From an uncultured Porphyromonadaceae bacterium (lineage in GTDB: Bacteria; Bacteroidota; Bacteroidia; Bacteroidales; Muribaculaceae): 42,823 bases of DNA. Of this stretch, positions 7,527 to 15,626 are shown one piece after another. The stretch spans positions 1-42,823 of the forward strand of contig URAU01000021.1 of NCBI GenBank assembly GCA_900545955.1. Direction: 5' to 3'. Made by a program: the position numbers and the translations under genes. Position 1 is the stretch's first letter. Each line of letters opens with the position of its first letter. Below the pieces are notes generated by a model that saw nothing but the letters and a program-made list of their open reading frames with translations, was not told where the DNA came from and made no database searches.

Positions 7527-7606
7527 GTAGGGATGCACCCTGGTGCATCCGTCTATCTTTATGGCCTAACTCCCTGATAATCGGATGCACCAGGGTGCAT
7601 CCCTAC
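7527..7606. repeat. 80-bp palindromic repeat with perfect 25-bp inverted arms
   Basis: The arm at 7527-7551 (starting GTAGGGATGCACC) is exactly reverse-complementary to 7582-7606. Each arm is itself nearly palindromic (GGATGCACC-CT-GGTGCATCC). The 30-bp spacer contains no gene. An element with the same architecture and the same GTAGGGA/TCCCTAC ends occurs at 33460-33542 with a different inner sequence, so this is a dispersed REP- or MITE-like family. Confidence 0.8.
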
Positions 7607-7757
7607 TTTTGGGTAGCCAGCATGTATATCGTTAGCTTTTATATGGCAACGAAATTCAGGAGTTGCATAACAGTGTGAAATGGAGCGCATTTTCAGAAAT
7701 TAAACTTTGGTTAATATAATTTAACGAATCGGGGGGGGTAATTTGGCCCCTTTTCCG

Positions 7758-7981
7758 TAAATTTGCACAAATTTTCGCCTCAAACCCCTCCACAGGGCTT
7801 CTGAGGGCACCTCCAAAAGAGTGTGCAGACGGTAGAATACCGACCGTTAAGGCCGCAAATGCGGCTAAAGTTTTCTGAAGTTTGCAATTCCGGGAATTGC
7901 AACTATCTAAAGGCGTGCGGATTGCAAAAATCCGAATGCGAGAGCTATGCGCCTTAGCCAAATTCAGCGGCTTTCACACAA
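7758..7981 (+). promoter_or_regulatory. Candidate promoter and structured leader of the polysaccharide locus
   Basis: TAAATTTG at 7758-7765 is a -7 element, though its -33 partner is poor. It would give a leader of about 210 nt. The leader folds into several hairpins: GCCGC/GCGGC (7852-7865); TTGCAATTCC (7882-7891) with GGAATTGCAA (7893-7902); CGGATT/AATCCG (7918-7934) enclosed by AAGGCG/CGCCTT (7910-7955). In Bacteroides the UpxY antiterminators act through the 5' leader of their own capsule operon, so this is the natural place for such a target. That link is inference. Confidence 0.45.
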
Positions 7982-9064
7982 ATGGCAACCGAGTCAGCCA
8001 TCAACCCTCACAGGCAGCAATGGTTCGTACTGACCTGCAACCGCAGGTCGGGGCGCTCGCGCGCAGTCGCCACCGAAATTCAGGCCGCAGTAGACGCTTT
8101 TAACCGCGGGGAAGCGCAGCAGCCTCCGATGGAGTTCTTTGCCCCCACGCTGGTGCGCGTCACGGCCTCCGACCGCACTCCGGTGCGCCGAGAGCTGCCG
8201 CTTGCATGCCAGTATGTGTTTATGCGCGCGTCGGCCGTCCAGCTATCGGAATTCCGCCGCGAGTGCCAGCTTATCAATCCCGTAGCCAATCTGACGGCCA
8301 TCGAAGCGTCAGGCGCAACGCGCTATCTTACGCTCCCCGATGCCACGATGGCCATATTCCAACGTGTGGCCGCAGCCTACCGCCACGAAATTCCGGTGTT
8401 CCGTCCCGGCGAAATCGACCTGACGCGCGCCGACGAGATAGAAATCGTGGGCGGAGATTTCAACGGCCTGTCGGGGCGCCTGCTGCGGCAGCAGGGAGCC
8501 TCGGGTGGCACCGTAGTGTTTGAAATCGGCAACCGATATATGGCTTCCGTGGCCCATGTCGACCCGCGCTACATCCGCATCCTGCGCTTCGCACCCGGCC
8601 GCAAAAACGCCTACGAGCTGATTGACAACTTCGTAAAACGGCGCCTGCGACCCGCCATGGAGGCCTACACCGCATCCGGCCTGCGGCCGCTCGAAGCGCT
8701 CGCACCCGAAGCCGTGCAGCTCGAGGGATTCGTGCAGCGCTACGGCGATGCCCGTATCGAATCAGCTAAAATGCGCCCGAAGCTCGCCGCGCTGCTGGCG
8801 GCATGTTTTGCAATGCTCGGCGACGAGCCGCGCGCCATGGAGCAGTCCGCCCTTGCGAAGGAAGAGCTGGAGGCCGTGACCAACCCAACCACACTCACGC
8901 TCATCCACTCATGGCTCGCCCTGGCCGAAAGGAATAAGTCGCACCTTGAAAAAGCCAACGCTGCCGCGGGGTCGCTCCGCGGTATCGACGCCGGGCGGCT
9001 CACTCCCATACAGGCCCGCGCGCTGGCCGATCTTACCCTCCTCAATGCCAATCTCAACGACTGA
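7982..9064 (+). CDS. NusG-like (UpxY-type) transcription antiterminator with long C-terminal extension
   Basis: A 360-residue protein, about twice the length of ordinary NusG or UpxY. Residues 12-130 look like a NusG N-terminal domain (QQWFVLTCNRRSGRSRAV, then CQYVFMRAS and RYLTLPDATMAIFQRV). Residues 150-200 look like a KOW/SH3-type domain (DEIEIVGGDFNGLSGRLLRQ). The remaining 160 residues are a predicted helical tail that normal family members lack. UpxY proteins bind RNA polymerase early in capsule operons and prevent premature termination of the long message. Its position as first gene before glycosyltransferases and the structured leader ahead support that role. The next gene overlaps it by 20 bp, so the two are translationally coupled. 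The NusG-family call is good; the role of the tail is unknown. Confidence 0.82.
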   Translation: MATESAINPHRQQWFVLTCNRRSGRSRAVATEIQAAVDAFNRGEAQQPPMEFFAPTLVRVTASDRTPVRRELPLACQYVFMRASAVQLSEFRRECQLINPVANLTAIEASGATRYLTLPDATMAIFQRVAAAYRHEIPVFRPGEIDLTRADEIEIVGGDFNGLSGRLLRQQGASGGTVVFEIGNRYMASVAHVDPRYIRILRFAPGRKNAYELIDNFVKRRLRPAMEAYTASGLRPLEALAPEAVQLEGFVQRYGDARIESAKMRPKLAALLAACFAMLGDEPRAMEQSALAKEELEAVTNPTTLTLIHSWLALAERNKSHLEKANAAAGSLRGIDAGRLTPIQARALADLTLLNANLND

Positions 9065-9833
9065 ATCGCCCCGCCGGTTTCGGCCCAACGCTCCGAAGGC
9101 CTCTCAGGCCGCTCCCGGACTGGAATATTTCCTGGCCGAGCGCCTGCGCGCATACATGCTGGAGCAGCCGATTACCGACGCCGCTCCGCAGTCGCCGCGC
9201 GCCAAGGCGATTGTCGGGCAACTCATGGCAGGATGCCGCGAGGTGGAGAGCCGGATTGAAGCCGTAGAGCCACGCCGCAGGGCGTTCATGCTTGAATGCT
9301 ATGATCTGGCCCACCGCATCGCCATGCGTCGCGCGCCGTCGCAGGCATTTATTGAGCGCCATCTGATGCCGCTGCTCATCGAGGCCACAGAGCGCGGAGA
9401 GTGCCAGGCCGACGCAGCGTGCGGCCTGCTGCTCGCCTCGTCGATGCAGATGCCGGGGCATCCCGGCTATGCCGCTCTCTACCGCTCGCTGCTTGCCGAG
9501 TGGGCACCGGCGCTCCGCGCCATCCACGCCACAGCCGCCGAAGGGCGACGCATCGCCGCAGCGGCCGACGCGCCGGAGACGATGGCGCGCATCCGCGTGA
9601 GTCTGCTCGACCGTTCGACCGACGCCACCGCGCGGCGGCATCTCGCCAAGCTGGCCGACCATATTGTCGAAGCCGTTGCGGCAGCTCAGTCGGCCTCTGC
9701 CCCGCTGCTCACCGGTGCGTTCGCGCTGGCGCGCGCAGCCGGAATGGAGGTGCCCGACGCCCTTACCGGCGCCATAGCCCGGTGCACGGCCATCCCGGTG
9801 CGCGCGCTGCCGTTTTTCGTCGCCCCCGCCTGA
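9045..9833 (+). CDS. Hypothetical helical protein coupled to the NusG-like gene
   Basis: 262 residues from ATG 9045, which overlaps the end of the NusG-like gene by 20 bp. An earlier in-frame start at 8946 would overlap by 119 bp and is less likely. The sequence is rich in Ala, Arg and Glu and predicted mostly alpha-helical, with no signal peptide or membrane segment, so it is probably cytoplasmic. I recognise no domain. In Bacteroides capsule operons upxY is followed by upxZ, an inhibitor of other UpxY proteins. This gene holds the same position but is longer, and no UpxZ similarity could be confirmed by eye. Its composition resembles the helical tail of the upstream protein, which may hint at interaction or duplication. 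Codon use matches the GC-rich flank. Confidence 0.8.
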   Translation: MPISTTESPRRFRPNAPKASQAAPGLEYFLAERLRAYMLEQPITDAAPQSPRAKAIVGQLMAGCREVESRIEAVEPRRRAFMLECYDLAHRIAMRRAPSQAFIERHLMPLLIEATERGECQADAACGLLLASSMQMPGHPGYAALYRSLLAEWAPALRAIHATAAEGRRIAAAADAPETMARIRVSLLDRSTDATARRHLAKLADHIVEAVAAAQSASAPLLTGAFALARAAGMEVPDALTGAIARCTAIPVRALPFFVAPA

Positions 9834-9864
9834 TGGCGCCATAATATATGTCGGAAAAATTTGC

Positions 9865-9872
9865 TACCTTTG
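9865..9872 (+). promoter_or_regulatory. -7 element TACCTTTG inside the operon
   Basis: TACCTTTG fits TAnnTTTG and would start transcription near 9879. That favours ATG 9905 over ATG 9848 for the next gene. No clear -33 element is seen, so it may be fortuitous. Confidence 0.35.
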
Positions 9873-9904
9873 GAAAAAATCCCGACCCGCAAATATTCCC
9901 TCAT

Positions 9905-10816
9905 ATGCCATCGCTGAAATCGCTATTAAAAAAGCTAATACACACCAAGACGCTGCTCCCGGTAATTGATTCGCAAATAACACGGAATCTTGCCGAGCAG
10001 AGAAGATGGCTCCTGGAATCGGAAATGCTGACCGACTCCCAACCCGGAGTTACGGACGAAAAATTGCTGGGATCCGGAGATTTGATTGTGTCGTTAACCT
10101 CCTATGGCAGGCGCCTATACGATGTAGCCTATACGATTCAGTCCATTATGCGACAGACCCAGAAGCCCAACCGCATAATCCTTTGGATTGACCGGCAGGA
10201 CTGCGACCGAATTCCCCCGTCGCTTAAGCGCCTGCAGAAACGGGGTCTGGAAATCATCCCGACCGAAGCGAATATCCGCAGCTATAAAAAGCTGGTACAC
10301 GCCCTGGAGCGGTTTCCTGACGACACCATCATAACCATCGATGATGACGTATTTTACGAGTATGATCTGATTGAACGGCTACTGGGCTGCCATCTTGATC
10401 ATCCGCATGATATATGCGCGATGAGAGTGCATCGCGTAACCCGCGAAAGGAACGGCACCATTCGCCCATATAATAAATGGCAAATGACGATTGAGGAATG
10501 CGGATGCCATGACGACAATTTCCTGACCGGAGTCGGCGGAGTATTATATCCGCCCCATTCGTTGGCCGAGGAGACCACAGATGCCGAATTATTTATGAAA
10601 CTATCGCCCACAGCCGACGATGTATGGTTCACCTTCATGGCCCGTCGCAAAGGCACAAAAATCAGGAAAGTAGCCTCGCGCGACCCGCAGGGCGTCGATT
10701 TCCTTGAAAACTACGCCTACCGCGAAGAAGGCCTTCAGAAAATCAACACCCAAGGGAAATGTCTTAACGACAAATCGATAGCCGCAGTCGCCAATCATTT
10801 CGGCATCCAGCCTTAA
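9905..10816 (+). CDS. Glycosyltransferase, GT-A fold
   Basis: 303 residues from ATG 9905 (MPSLKSLLKKL). An ATG at 9848 would add 19 residues lying over a promoter-like element and unlike a normal N-terminus. The sequence shows a GT-A nucleotide-sugar-binding start (DLIVSLTSYGRRLYDVAYTI, then PNRIILWIDRQ) and the metal-binding acidic motif TIDDDVFYEYDLIERL near 144-159. A later DDVWFTFMARRKG segment is typical of this group of capsule glycosyltransferases. It probably adds a sugar to the repeat unit at the cytoplasmic face of the inner membrane. Donor and acceptor cannot be told. It is the first sugar-transfer gene after the regulators. Confidence 0.8.
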   Translation: MPSLKSLLKKLIHTKTLLPVIDSQITRNLAEQRRWLLESEMLTDSQPGVTDEKLLGSGDLIVSLTSYGRRLYDVAYTIQSIMRQTQKPNRIILWIDRQDCDRIPPSLKRLQKRGLEIIPTEANIRSYKKLVHALERFPDDTIITIDDDVFYEYDLIERLLGCHLDHPHDICAMRVHRVTRERNGTIRPYNKWQMTIEECGCHDDNFLTGVGGVLYPPHSLAEETTDAELFMKLSPTADDVWFTFMARRKGTKIRKVASRDPQGVDFLENYAYREEGLQKINTQGKCLNDKSIAAVANHFGIQP

Positions 10817-10911
10817 CCGCCCCCCGTCTCTGACTCCTCCTATTTCGCATTCTAACCCATTCGACCTATTTTAGGTTAATAGAACGCAGACCTTGCCCGC
10901 GAACCGACCGA

Positions 10912-11802
10912 ATGCAAATCAAAGCCACTATACATCGACGCATTAGAGAGTTGATTTATGCCTATGCCAAAAGAATAAGGCATAATGTTACAATCGTCAA
11001 CTTTCATCAGATTGCGCCGGAATTCGACCCAGAGCGCCACCTCTCCTGCACTTTTACGTCCACATCCGAATTCCGCAGCATGCTCCTGCGCCTTCGCAAG
11101 CAATTCACCTTCATATCGCTCGCAGAGGCTAAGGAGAAGCTCGAACGGGCACTCGACCGCAACTACTGCGTGCTCACCTTCGACGACGGCTTCGCCGACG
11201 TCCTCGACCACGCTCTCCCGGTGCTTGAGGAACTGCAGATTCCGGCCACGCTCTTCATCAACACCGGCTACATCGACGATGCAGCCGGTTCGTGGGTGGA
11301 TGCCCAGACCCTCTTCCAACGCCCAGAAGGCCACCCGGCCGAAATCATGGCACTTACACAGACTCTTCGCCACGAGACGGATCCAGAACGCTATCGCGCC
11401 CACCGCGCCGTCGTCGAAAAGTATTACGCCGGGGTGCCCGACCGTCCGAAAAAATATCTAAGTTGGGAGCAGCTGCGAGCCACGGCGCAGTCGCCGCTGC
11501 TTACCCTCGGCCTCCACGGCCATGAGCATCAGCGCCAGAGCATGATGACCGACGAATGGAACCGCGCCAATCTGCAGAAGTGTTACGACCTGCTCTCCCC
11601 GCTGCCCAATTTCGTACCTTTCTACGCCCTCCCCTTCGGGCGCCTTGAGGACTGGAACCTGCGCGCCCTCGACGACGCCCGGGCACTCGGCCTCACCCTC
11701 CTGACCCACGACAACGGTGTAAACCGCTCACGCACACCAATTCTTGCGCGTTGCCCTTCCGATGGAGGCCATCCCTCTCTCCCCAATAATTTTCTTCATT
11801 GA
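10912..11802 (+). CDS. Polysaccharide deacetylase family protein (NodB domain, CE4)
   Basis: 296 residues. The NodB motif 1 VLTFDDGFADV places the catalytic and metal-binding Asp pair at 91-92. Motif 2, the metal-binding histidines, is LHGHEHQRQS with His202 and His206. A later PFYALPFGRLEDWN resembles motif 3. There is no signal peptide, so the enzyme would act in the cytoplasm or at the membrane face on a lipid-linked or nucleotide-linked N-acetyl sugar, or serve as a deacetylase-fold protein of another activity. It precedes a GT4 gene by 9 nt and is likely cotranscribed. The 95-bp gap upstream holds nothing recognisable. Confidence 0.85.
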   Translation: MQIKATIHRRIRELIYAYAKRIRHNVTIVNFHQIAPEFDPERHLSCTFTSTSEFRSMLLRLRKQFTFISLAEAKEKLERALDRNYCVLTFDDGFADVLDHALPVLEELQIPATLFINTGYIDDAAGSWVDAQTLFQRPEGHPAEIMALTQTLRHETDPERYRAHRAVVEKYYAGVPDRPKKYLSWEQLRATAQSPLLTLGLHGHEHQRQSMMTDEWNRANLQKCYDLLSPLPNFVPFYALPFGRLEDWNLRALDDARALGLTLLTHDNGVNRSRTPILARCPSDGGHPSLPNNFLH

Positions 11803-11811
11803 TTCCTGTAA

Positions 11812-13074
11812 ATGGCTTCCACGCTGATTTACATTACAAGTACATTCCCATTCGGCGGAATAACCGAGCAATCGTTTATTATGCCTGAACTGGAGCCACT
11901 TGCGAAAGAGTTTGACCGCGTCATTCTGGTGCCGGAGCATCTTGATTCCGAAACACCAATGTGTCCCCTACCTAAAGGAGTCGAAACAGATTCTCGATTC
12001 GCGAAAGTCAACGGCCGGCCGTCTTCTATGGCAAGCCAGTTGAAAGACGCAATTCATCCGAAATTTGCGGCAGCATTCATTCACGGCGGGACAAATATGC
12101 TGCATTATAGCCGTTTCCGCTCCCTTCTGTCCTATTTCAGCAGTGCGCGCCGCTTTGCAGATTTTATAAGAAAGAACTATCTTCCCGAATCTGGCAAATT
12201 TACGTTCTACACCTTCTGGTGCCACTATTGCACAACTGCATTTGCACTTATTCCCAAAATTGGGAAAGCCAAAATCGTGAGCCGCGCCCACGGCTACGAC
12301 ATTTTCGACCACCGCGTTACGTACAGGTCGCATTATCTTCGACGTCAGACTTTCAAACGGCTGACAGCACTATATCCTCAAAGTTCCGACGGAGCCGACT
12401 ATATTCTCAGCCAATATCCCTCTGTTGCCGACAAAATTTCTGTCCAATTTCTCGGCAATACGCGCATCCTTCAGGCCACAAATCCGTCGGCAGATTCAGA
12501 CGAAATCACATTCTGTACTGTCGCGCGTTTCCACCCCGTAAAACGCCTGCCGCAGACTGCTACGTTGCTCGGCCGACTCGCCAAAGTGCATCCCGACAAG
12601 CGTTTCCGCTGGATATTGATTGGCGACGGTTCAGACCGCACTGCCATTGAACAAGAAATAGAGCAAGCGCCATCGAATCTCACTGTTGAACTGAGAGGTC
12701 AGATGGACAATGCCGACATACAGCATCTGTATGCAATCAGGCATATTGATTTCTTCCTACTTCTTTCGTCTTCGGAAGGTACGCCCATCGCACTTTGCGA
12801 AGCCCTCGCCTACGGCATCCCGGTAGTAGCGTCGCACGTCGGAGGAATGCCCGCACTGCTCGGATCAGATAAGCCCGGATTAGTAGCGCCAGACGGTGGC
12901 ATTACTATAGAGCCTTCGCTCGACTCAAAAGCTTGTTTGAGCGCATTAAAACCGCTTATTGAATCGTCCGACCTTCGATGCGAGATGAGAGCGGCCGCTC
13001 TTGCCAACTGGGAGCATAATTTCAATGCCTCCCGGCTTCGCCCCGCATTTGCCAAACTTCTTTCCGGTCTTTAA
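11812..13074 (+). CDS. Glycosyltransferase family 4
   Basis: 420 residues, GT-B fold. The N-terminal domain begins LIYITSTFPFGGITEQSF, a typical glycine-rich start. The C-terminal donor-binding domain has FCTVARFHPVKRLPQ, WILIGDGSDRTAIE and the retaining EX7E motif EGTPIALCE followed by YGIPVVASHVGGMPAL. It therefore very likely transfers a sugar from a nucleotide donor to the growing lipid-linked unit at the cytoplasmic membrane. Donor unknown. It starts 9 nt after the deacetylase gene. Base composition is intermediate between the GC-rich start of the locus and the AT-rich core. Confidence 0.9.
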   Translation: MASTLIYITSTFPFGGITEQSFIMPELEPLAKEFDRVILVPEHLDSETPMCPLPKGVETDSRFAKVNGRPSSMASQLKDAIHPKFAAAFIHGGTNMLHYSRFRSLLSYFSSARRFADFIRKNYLPESGKFTFYTFWCHYCTTAFALIPKIGKAKIVSRAHGYDIFDHRVTYRSHYLRRQTFKRLTALYPQSSDGADYILSQYPSVADKISVQFLGNTRILQATNPSADSDEITFCTVARFHPVKRLPQTATLLGRLAKVHPDKRFRWILIGDGSDRTAIEQEIEQAPSNLTVELRGQMDNADIQHLYAIRHIDFFLLLSSSEGTPIALCEALAYGIPVVASHVGGMPALLGSDKPGLVAPDGGITIEPSLDSKACLSALKPLIESSDLRCEMRAAALANWEHNFNASRLRPAFAKLLSGL

Positions 13075-13109
13075 CCATCCTCTTACCCCTCTTACCACCT
13101 TTTTATAAG

Positions 13110-14579
13110 TTGGATAAAGTAAGTGCCCTGAAGAAGGAGGGCCTGAAAGGGAGTTTCTGGAACTTCCTTAACATCATCGTCAACCAACTGCGAAATTTCA
13201 TAGTTTCGCTCGTACTGGCCCGACTGCTCACCCCCGCAGAATTCGGCCTGATTTCTATGGCATTGGTTCTCAATGCCATTCTCGAAATCGTGATTGAATT
13301 CGGACTCGCGAACGCGCTTATACGCGAAAAAGAGATTTCCCAGCAGCAGATTTCAACCGTATTCCATCTCAATATCGGCCTCGGATTCATTACATCACTA
13401 CTGGTTTTCGCTCTCGCGCCGGGTTTTGCATGGTTCTTCAAAATGCCCCAGCTTTCGGACATTGTACGCGTAACGTCGTGGTCGTTCTTCATCGCATCGT
13501 TCGGAACACTTCAGACGGCTCTATTTCAGCGTAATTTAAACTTTAAGTCGCCGTTTATTGCCCGTGTAGTCAGCGGTACGGCATCGGGGTGCGTCGGTAT
13601 TGTATGCGCATTTACCGGTTTCGGAGTCTGGTCACTCGTATGGATGCAACTTACTGGATGGACACTGAATTCCGGAACCATATGGTGGCTCTCGTCATGG
13701 CGTCCGTCGCGCTGTTTTCAGCTGAAAAGCATCGGTAAATTCCTGGTATTCGGGTGGAAATTCACTCTGACCACTATTATAAGCCGCGTATTCACTCAGA
13801 TTGACCAGATAATCATCGGCAAACTTTATTCCGCCTCCACACTCGGACTGTTCAACCGGGCAAAATCGCTCAACTATCTCGTAACTGAATGCTCGTTCAA
13901 CCCAATCCGCAGCGTCATGCTCCCCACGCTCAGCAAACTGCAGGACGATAAGGAGGCCTTCCGCTACAGTCTGCTTAAACTCATCAACGTGGTCTCCTTT
14001 CTGTCGTTTCTCTTCGGCGGAATCATGTATATATGCTCCGATGCCTTCATCCTTATTCTCTATGGCGAGAAATGGATGGGAACAGTTGCTATCTTCAAGA
14101 TTCTCGGGCTGTTCTCCTTCACCATGTCGCTTCCTATCATATACGACATGGTTATGGCTACCTACAACCGAATGAATCTATACCTGTCGGTGGGAATTGT
14201 GCAGAAGGCTATGCTACTCTGTATAATCCCGATAGGTATATTCTGGGGATTCTTCCCATATTTGTGGGGCATATGCCTCGCTCAGGCACTGGGCATACTG
14301 ATTTATCCATTTACCACACGTTCATGCGTGCAGCTCTCCATACGTTCGCAAGCGGCCGCGTTTATGCCCTACATGCTTGAGATGCTTGTACTCGTCGCTA
14401 TATGGCATTTCATCTATTTCGACTGCAGCAGCATACTACTTAAACTTGCGATTGAAATCGCCTATTACGGCATCGGTTATCTTGGAATGAATATTCTGCT
14501 TCGCTCCGACGGCCTTCACACGGTCTGGAGCATTGTCAGCAAAGCCGATTTTCGCAAGATGCTACATTTGCGCCGCTGA
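13110..14579 (+). CDS. Wzx-type polysaccharide flippase (MOP superfamily)
   Basis: 489 residues with about 12-14 hydrophobic helices and the polysaccharide-transporter start GLKGSFWNFLNIIVNQLRNF, then LVLARLLTPAEFGLISMALV, which resembles the WzxC group. Wzx moves the finished undecaprenyl-linked repeat unit across the inner membrane. The start codon must be a rare TTG at 13110 (or an even rarer codon just downstream): the frame has no ATG until residue 50, inside the second helix, and the conserved N-terminus requires the upstream start. It works with the Wzy-like protein at 20807. Confidence 0.9.
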   Translation: MDKVSALKKEGLKGSFWNFLNIIVNQLRNFIVSLVLARLLTPAEFGLISMALVLNAILEIVIEFGLANALIREKEISQQQISTVFHLNIGLGFITSLLVFALAPGFAWFFKMPQLSDIVRVTSWSFFIASFGTLQTALFQRNLNFKSPFIARVVSGTASGCVGIVCAFTGFGVWSLVWMQLTGWTLNSGTIWWLSSWRPSRCFQLKSIGKFLVFGWKFTLTTIISRVFTQIDQIIIGKLYSASTLGLFNRAKSLNYLVTECSFNPIRSVMLPTLSKLQDDKEAFRYSLLKLINVVSFLSFLFGGIMYICSDAFILILYGEKWMGTVAIFKILGLFSFTMSLPIIYDMVMATYNRMNLYLSVGIVQKAMLLCIIPIGIFWGFFPYLWGICLAQALGILIYPFTTRSCVQLSIRSQAAAFMPYMLEMLVLVAIWHFIYFDCSSILLKLAIEIAYYGIGYLGMNILLRSDGLHTVWSIVSKADFRKMLHLRR

Positions 14580-14611
14580 CTTACAGACGCAAAAATCAAC
14601 AAAAAACAATT

Positions 14612-15586
14612 ATGAGTCTGCCTCTTGTTTCCATCCTGATGCCACTCTACAATGCAGAGAAGTGGGTGGAAGAGACTATCCGAAGCTGTCAGTCGCAGAC
14701 ATATACTAACTGGGAGCTGATTATCGTTGATGACGGAAGTACCGACGCCTCGGCCTCCATCGTGGAAAAGATTGCTTCCTCCGAGCCTCGGATAACCCTC
14801 CTACGACAGCCGAATTCCGGAGCATGCGTAGCCCGCAACCTCGCGTTCTGCCATTGCAAGGGTGATTATGTAATGTATCTTGACGCCGACGACCTTATTT
14901 CTCCCGATAAGATTGAACTGCAGGTAGAAGCGCTATCACACGCTGACCCCAAAGCTGTAGCCATATGCGCCTGGGAAGAATTTTATTTTCAGCCATCCGC
15001 CAAAATCACATCTCGTCCCTTTTATATGTCATACTCTTCTCCTGTTGACTTACTAACAACGATGTGGTCTGAAGGAGGTTGGATGGCAGTGACTTGCTAT
15101 CTAATTCCGCGTCAGCTAATCGTTGAAAGCGGAGATTGGGATGAATCGCTAATGTCAAACCAAGATGGAGAATTTATGTGTCGAGTGTTGGCTCATACAT
15201 CACATATTGTATGGGTGTCTTCTGCTCTCATGCATTACCGGAGAGGCCATGCGTCCATAAGCACCTCCAATACACGGAGTTTCGCGAAATTGCGGTCGCG
15301 ACTTGATTCATTTATCAGCTATGAGCGAACACTTCTTCCCATTGCTGATTCACAACAACTTCGGAATGCTCTCGCAAGGAATTACGCTCTAATTGCCTGT
15401 AGCGCTGACTATTGCTCCCCATTGTGCGCTGAGGCCATAGAGCGTATAATGCGACTCGGCCTATCGCCGACACACCCTTACCCCAAGTCGTTCTTAGGAC
15501 GAATCGCAAGAATCATCGGGTTATTACCAACGCTCCGAATACGTAGTTTAGCCTTGAAAATCAAATCTCATATTCGCAGAAACTGA
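14612..15586 (+). CDS. Glycosyltransferase family 2
   Basis: 324 residues, GT-A fold, inverting type. The classic N-terminal block is VSILMPLYNAEKWVEETI, NWELIIVDDGSTDAS, and the metal-binding YLDADDLISPDKI (DxD-type) near 91-103. The C-terminal half includes MSNQDGEFMCRVLAHTSHI, where acidic residues place the catalytic base. It probably acts at the cytoplasmic membrane on a lipid-linked acceptor. This gene marks the beginning of the AT-richer core of the locus. No membrane segment is evident. Confidence 0.92.
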   Translation: MSLPLVSILMPLYNAEKWVEETIRSCQSQTYTNWELIIVDDGSTDASASIVEKIASSEPRITLLRQPNSGACVARNLAFCHCKGDYVMYLDADDLISPDKIELQVEALSHADPKAVAICAWEEFYFQPSAKITSRPFYMSYSSPVDLLTTMWSEGGWMAVTCYLIPRQLIVESGDWDESLMSNQDGEFMCRVLAHTSHIVWVSSALMHYRRGHASISTSNTRSFAKLRSRLDSFISYERTLLPIADSQQLRNALARNYALIACSADYCSPLCAEAIERIMRLGLSPTHPYPKSFLGRIARIIGLLPTLRIRSLALKIKSHIRRN

Positions 15587-15626
15587 ATATTTCATTCTTG
15601 AATAATTCAAAATACATATCACTATA

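Noticed and set aside
7527..7606. Invertible promoter of the Bacteroides capsule type
   Set aside because: The inverted arms are perfect, but the spacer is only 30 bp, holds no full promoter, and the same design occurs at 33460 away from any capsule gene. No recombinase gene is near.
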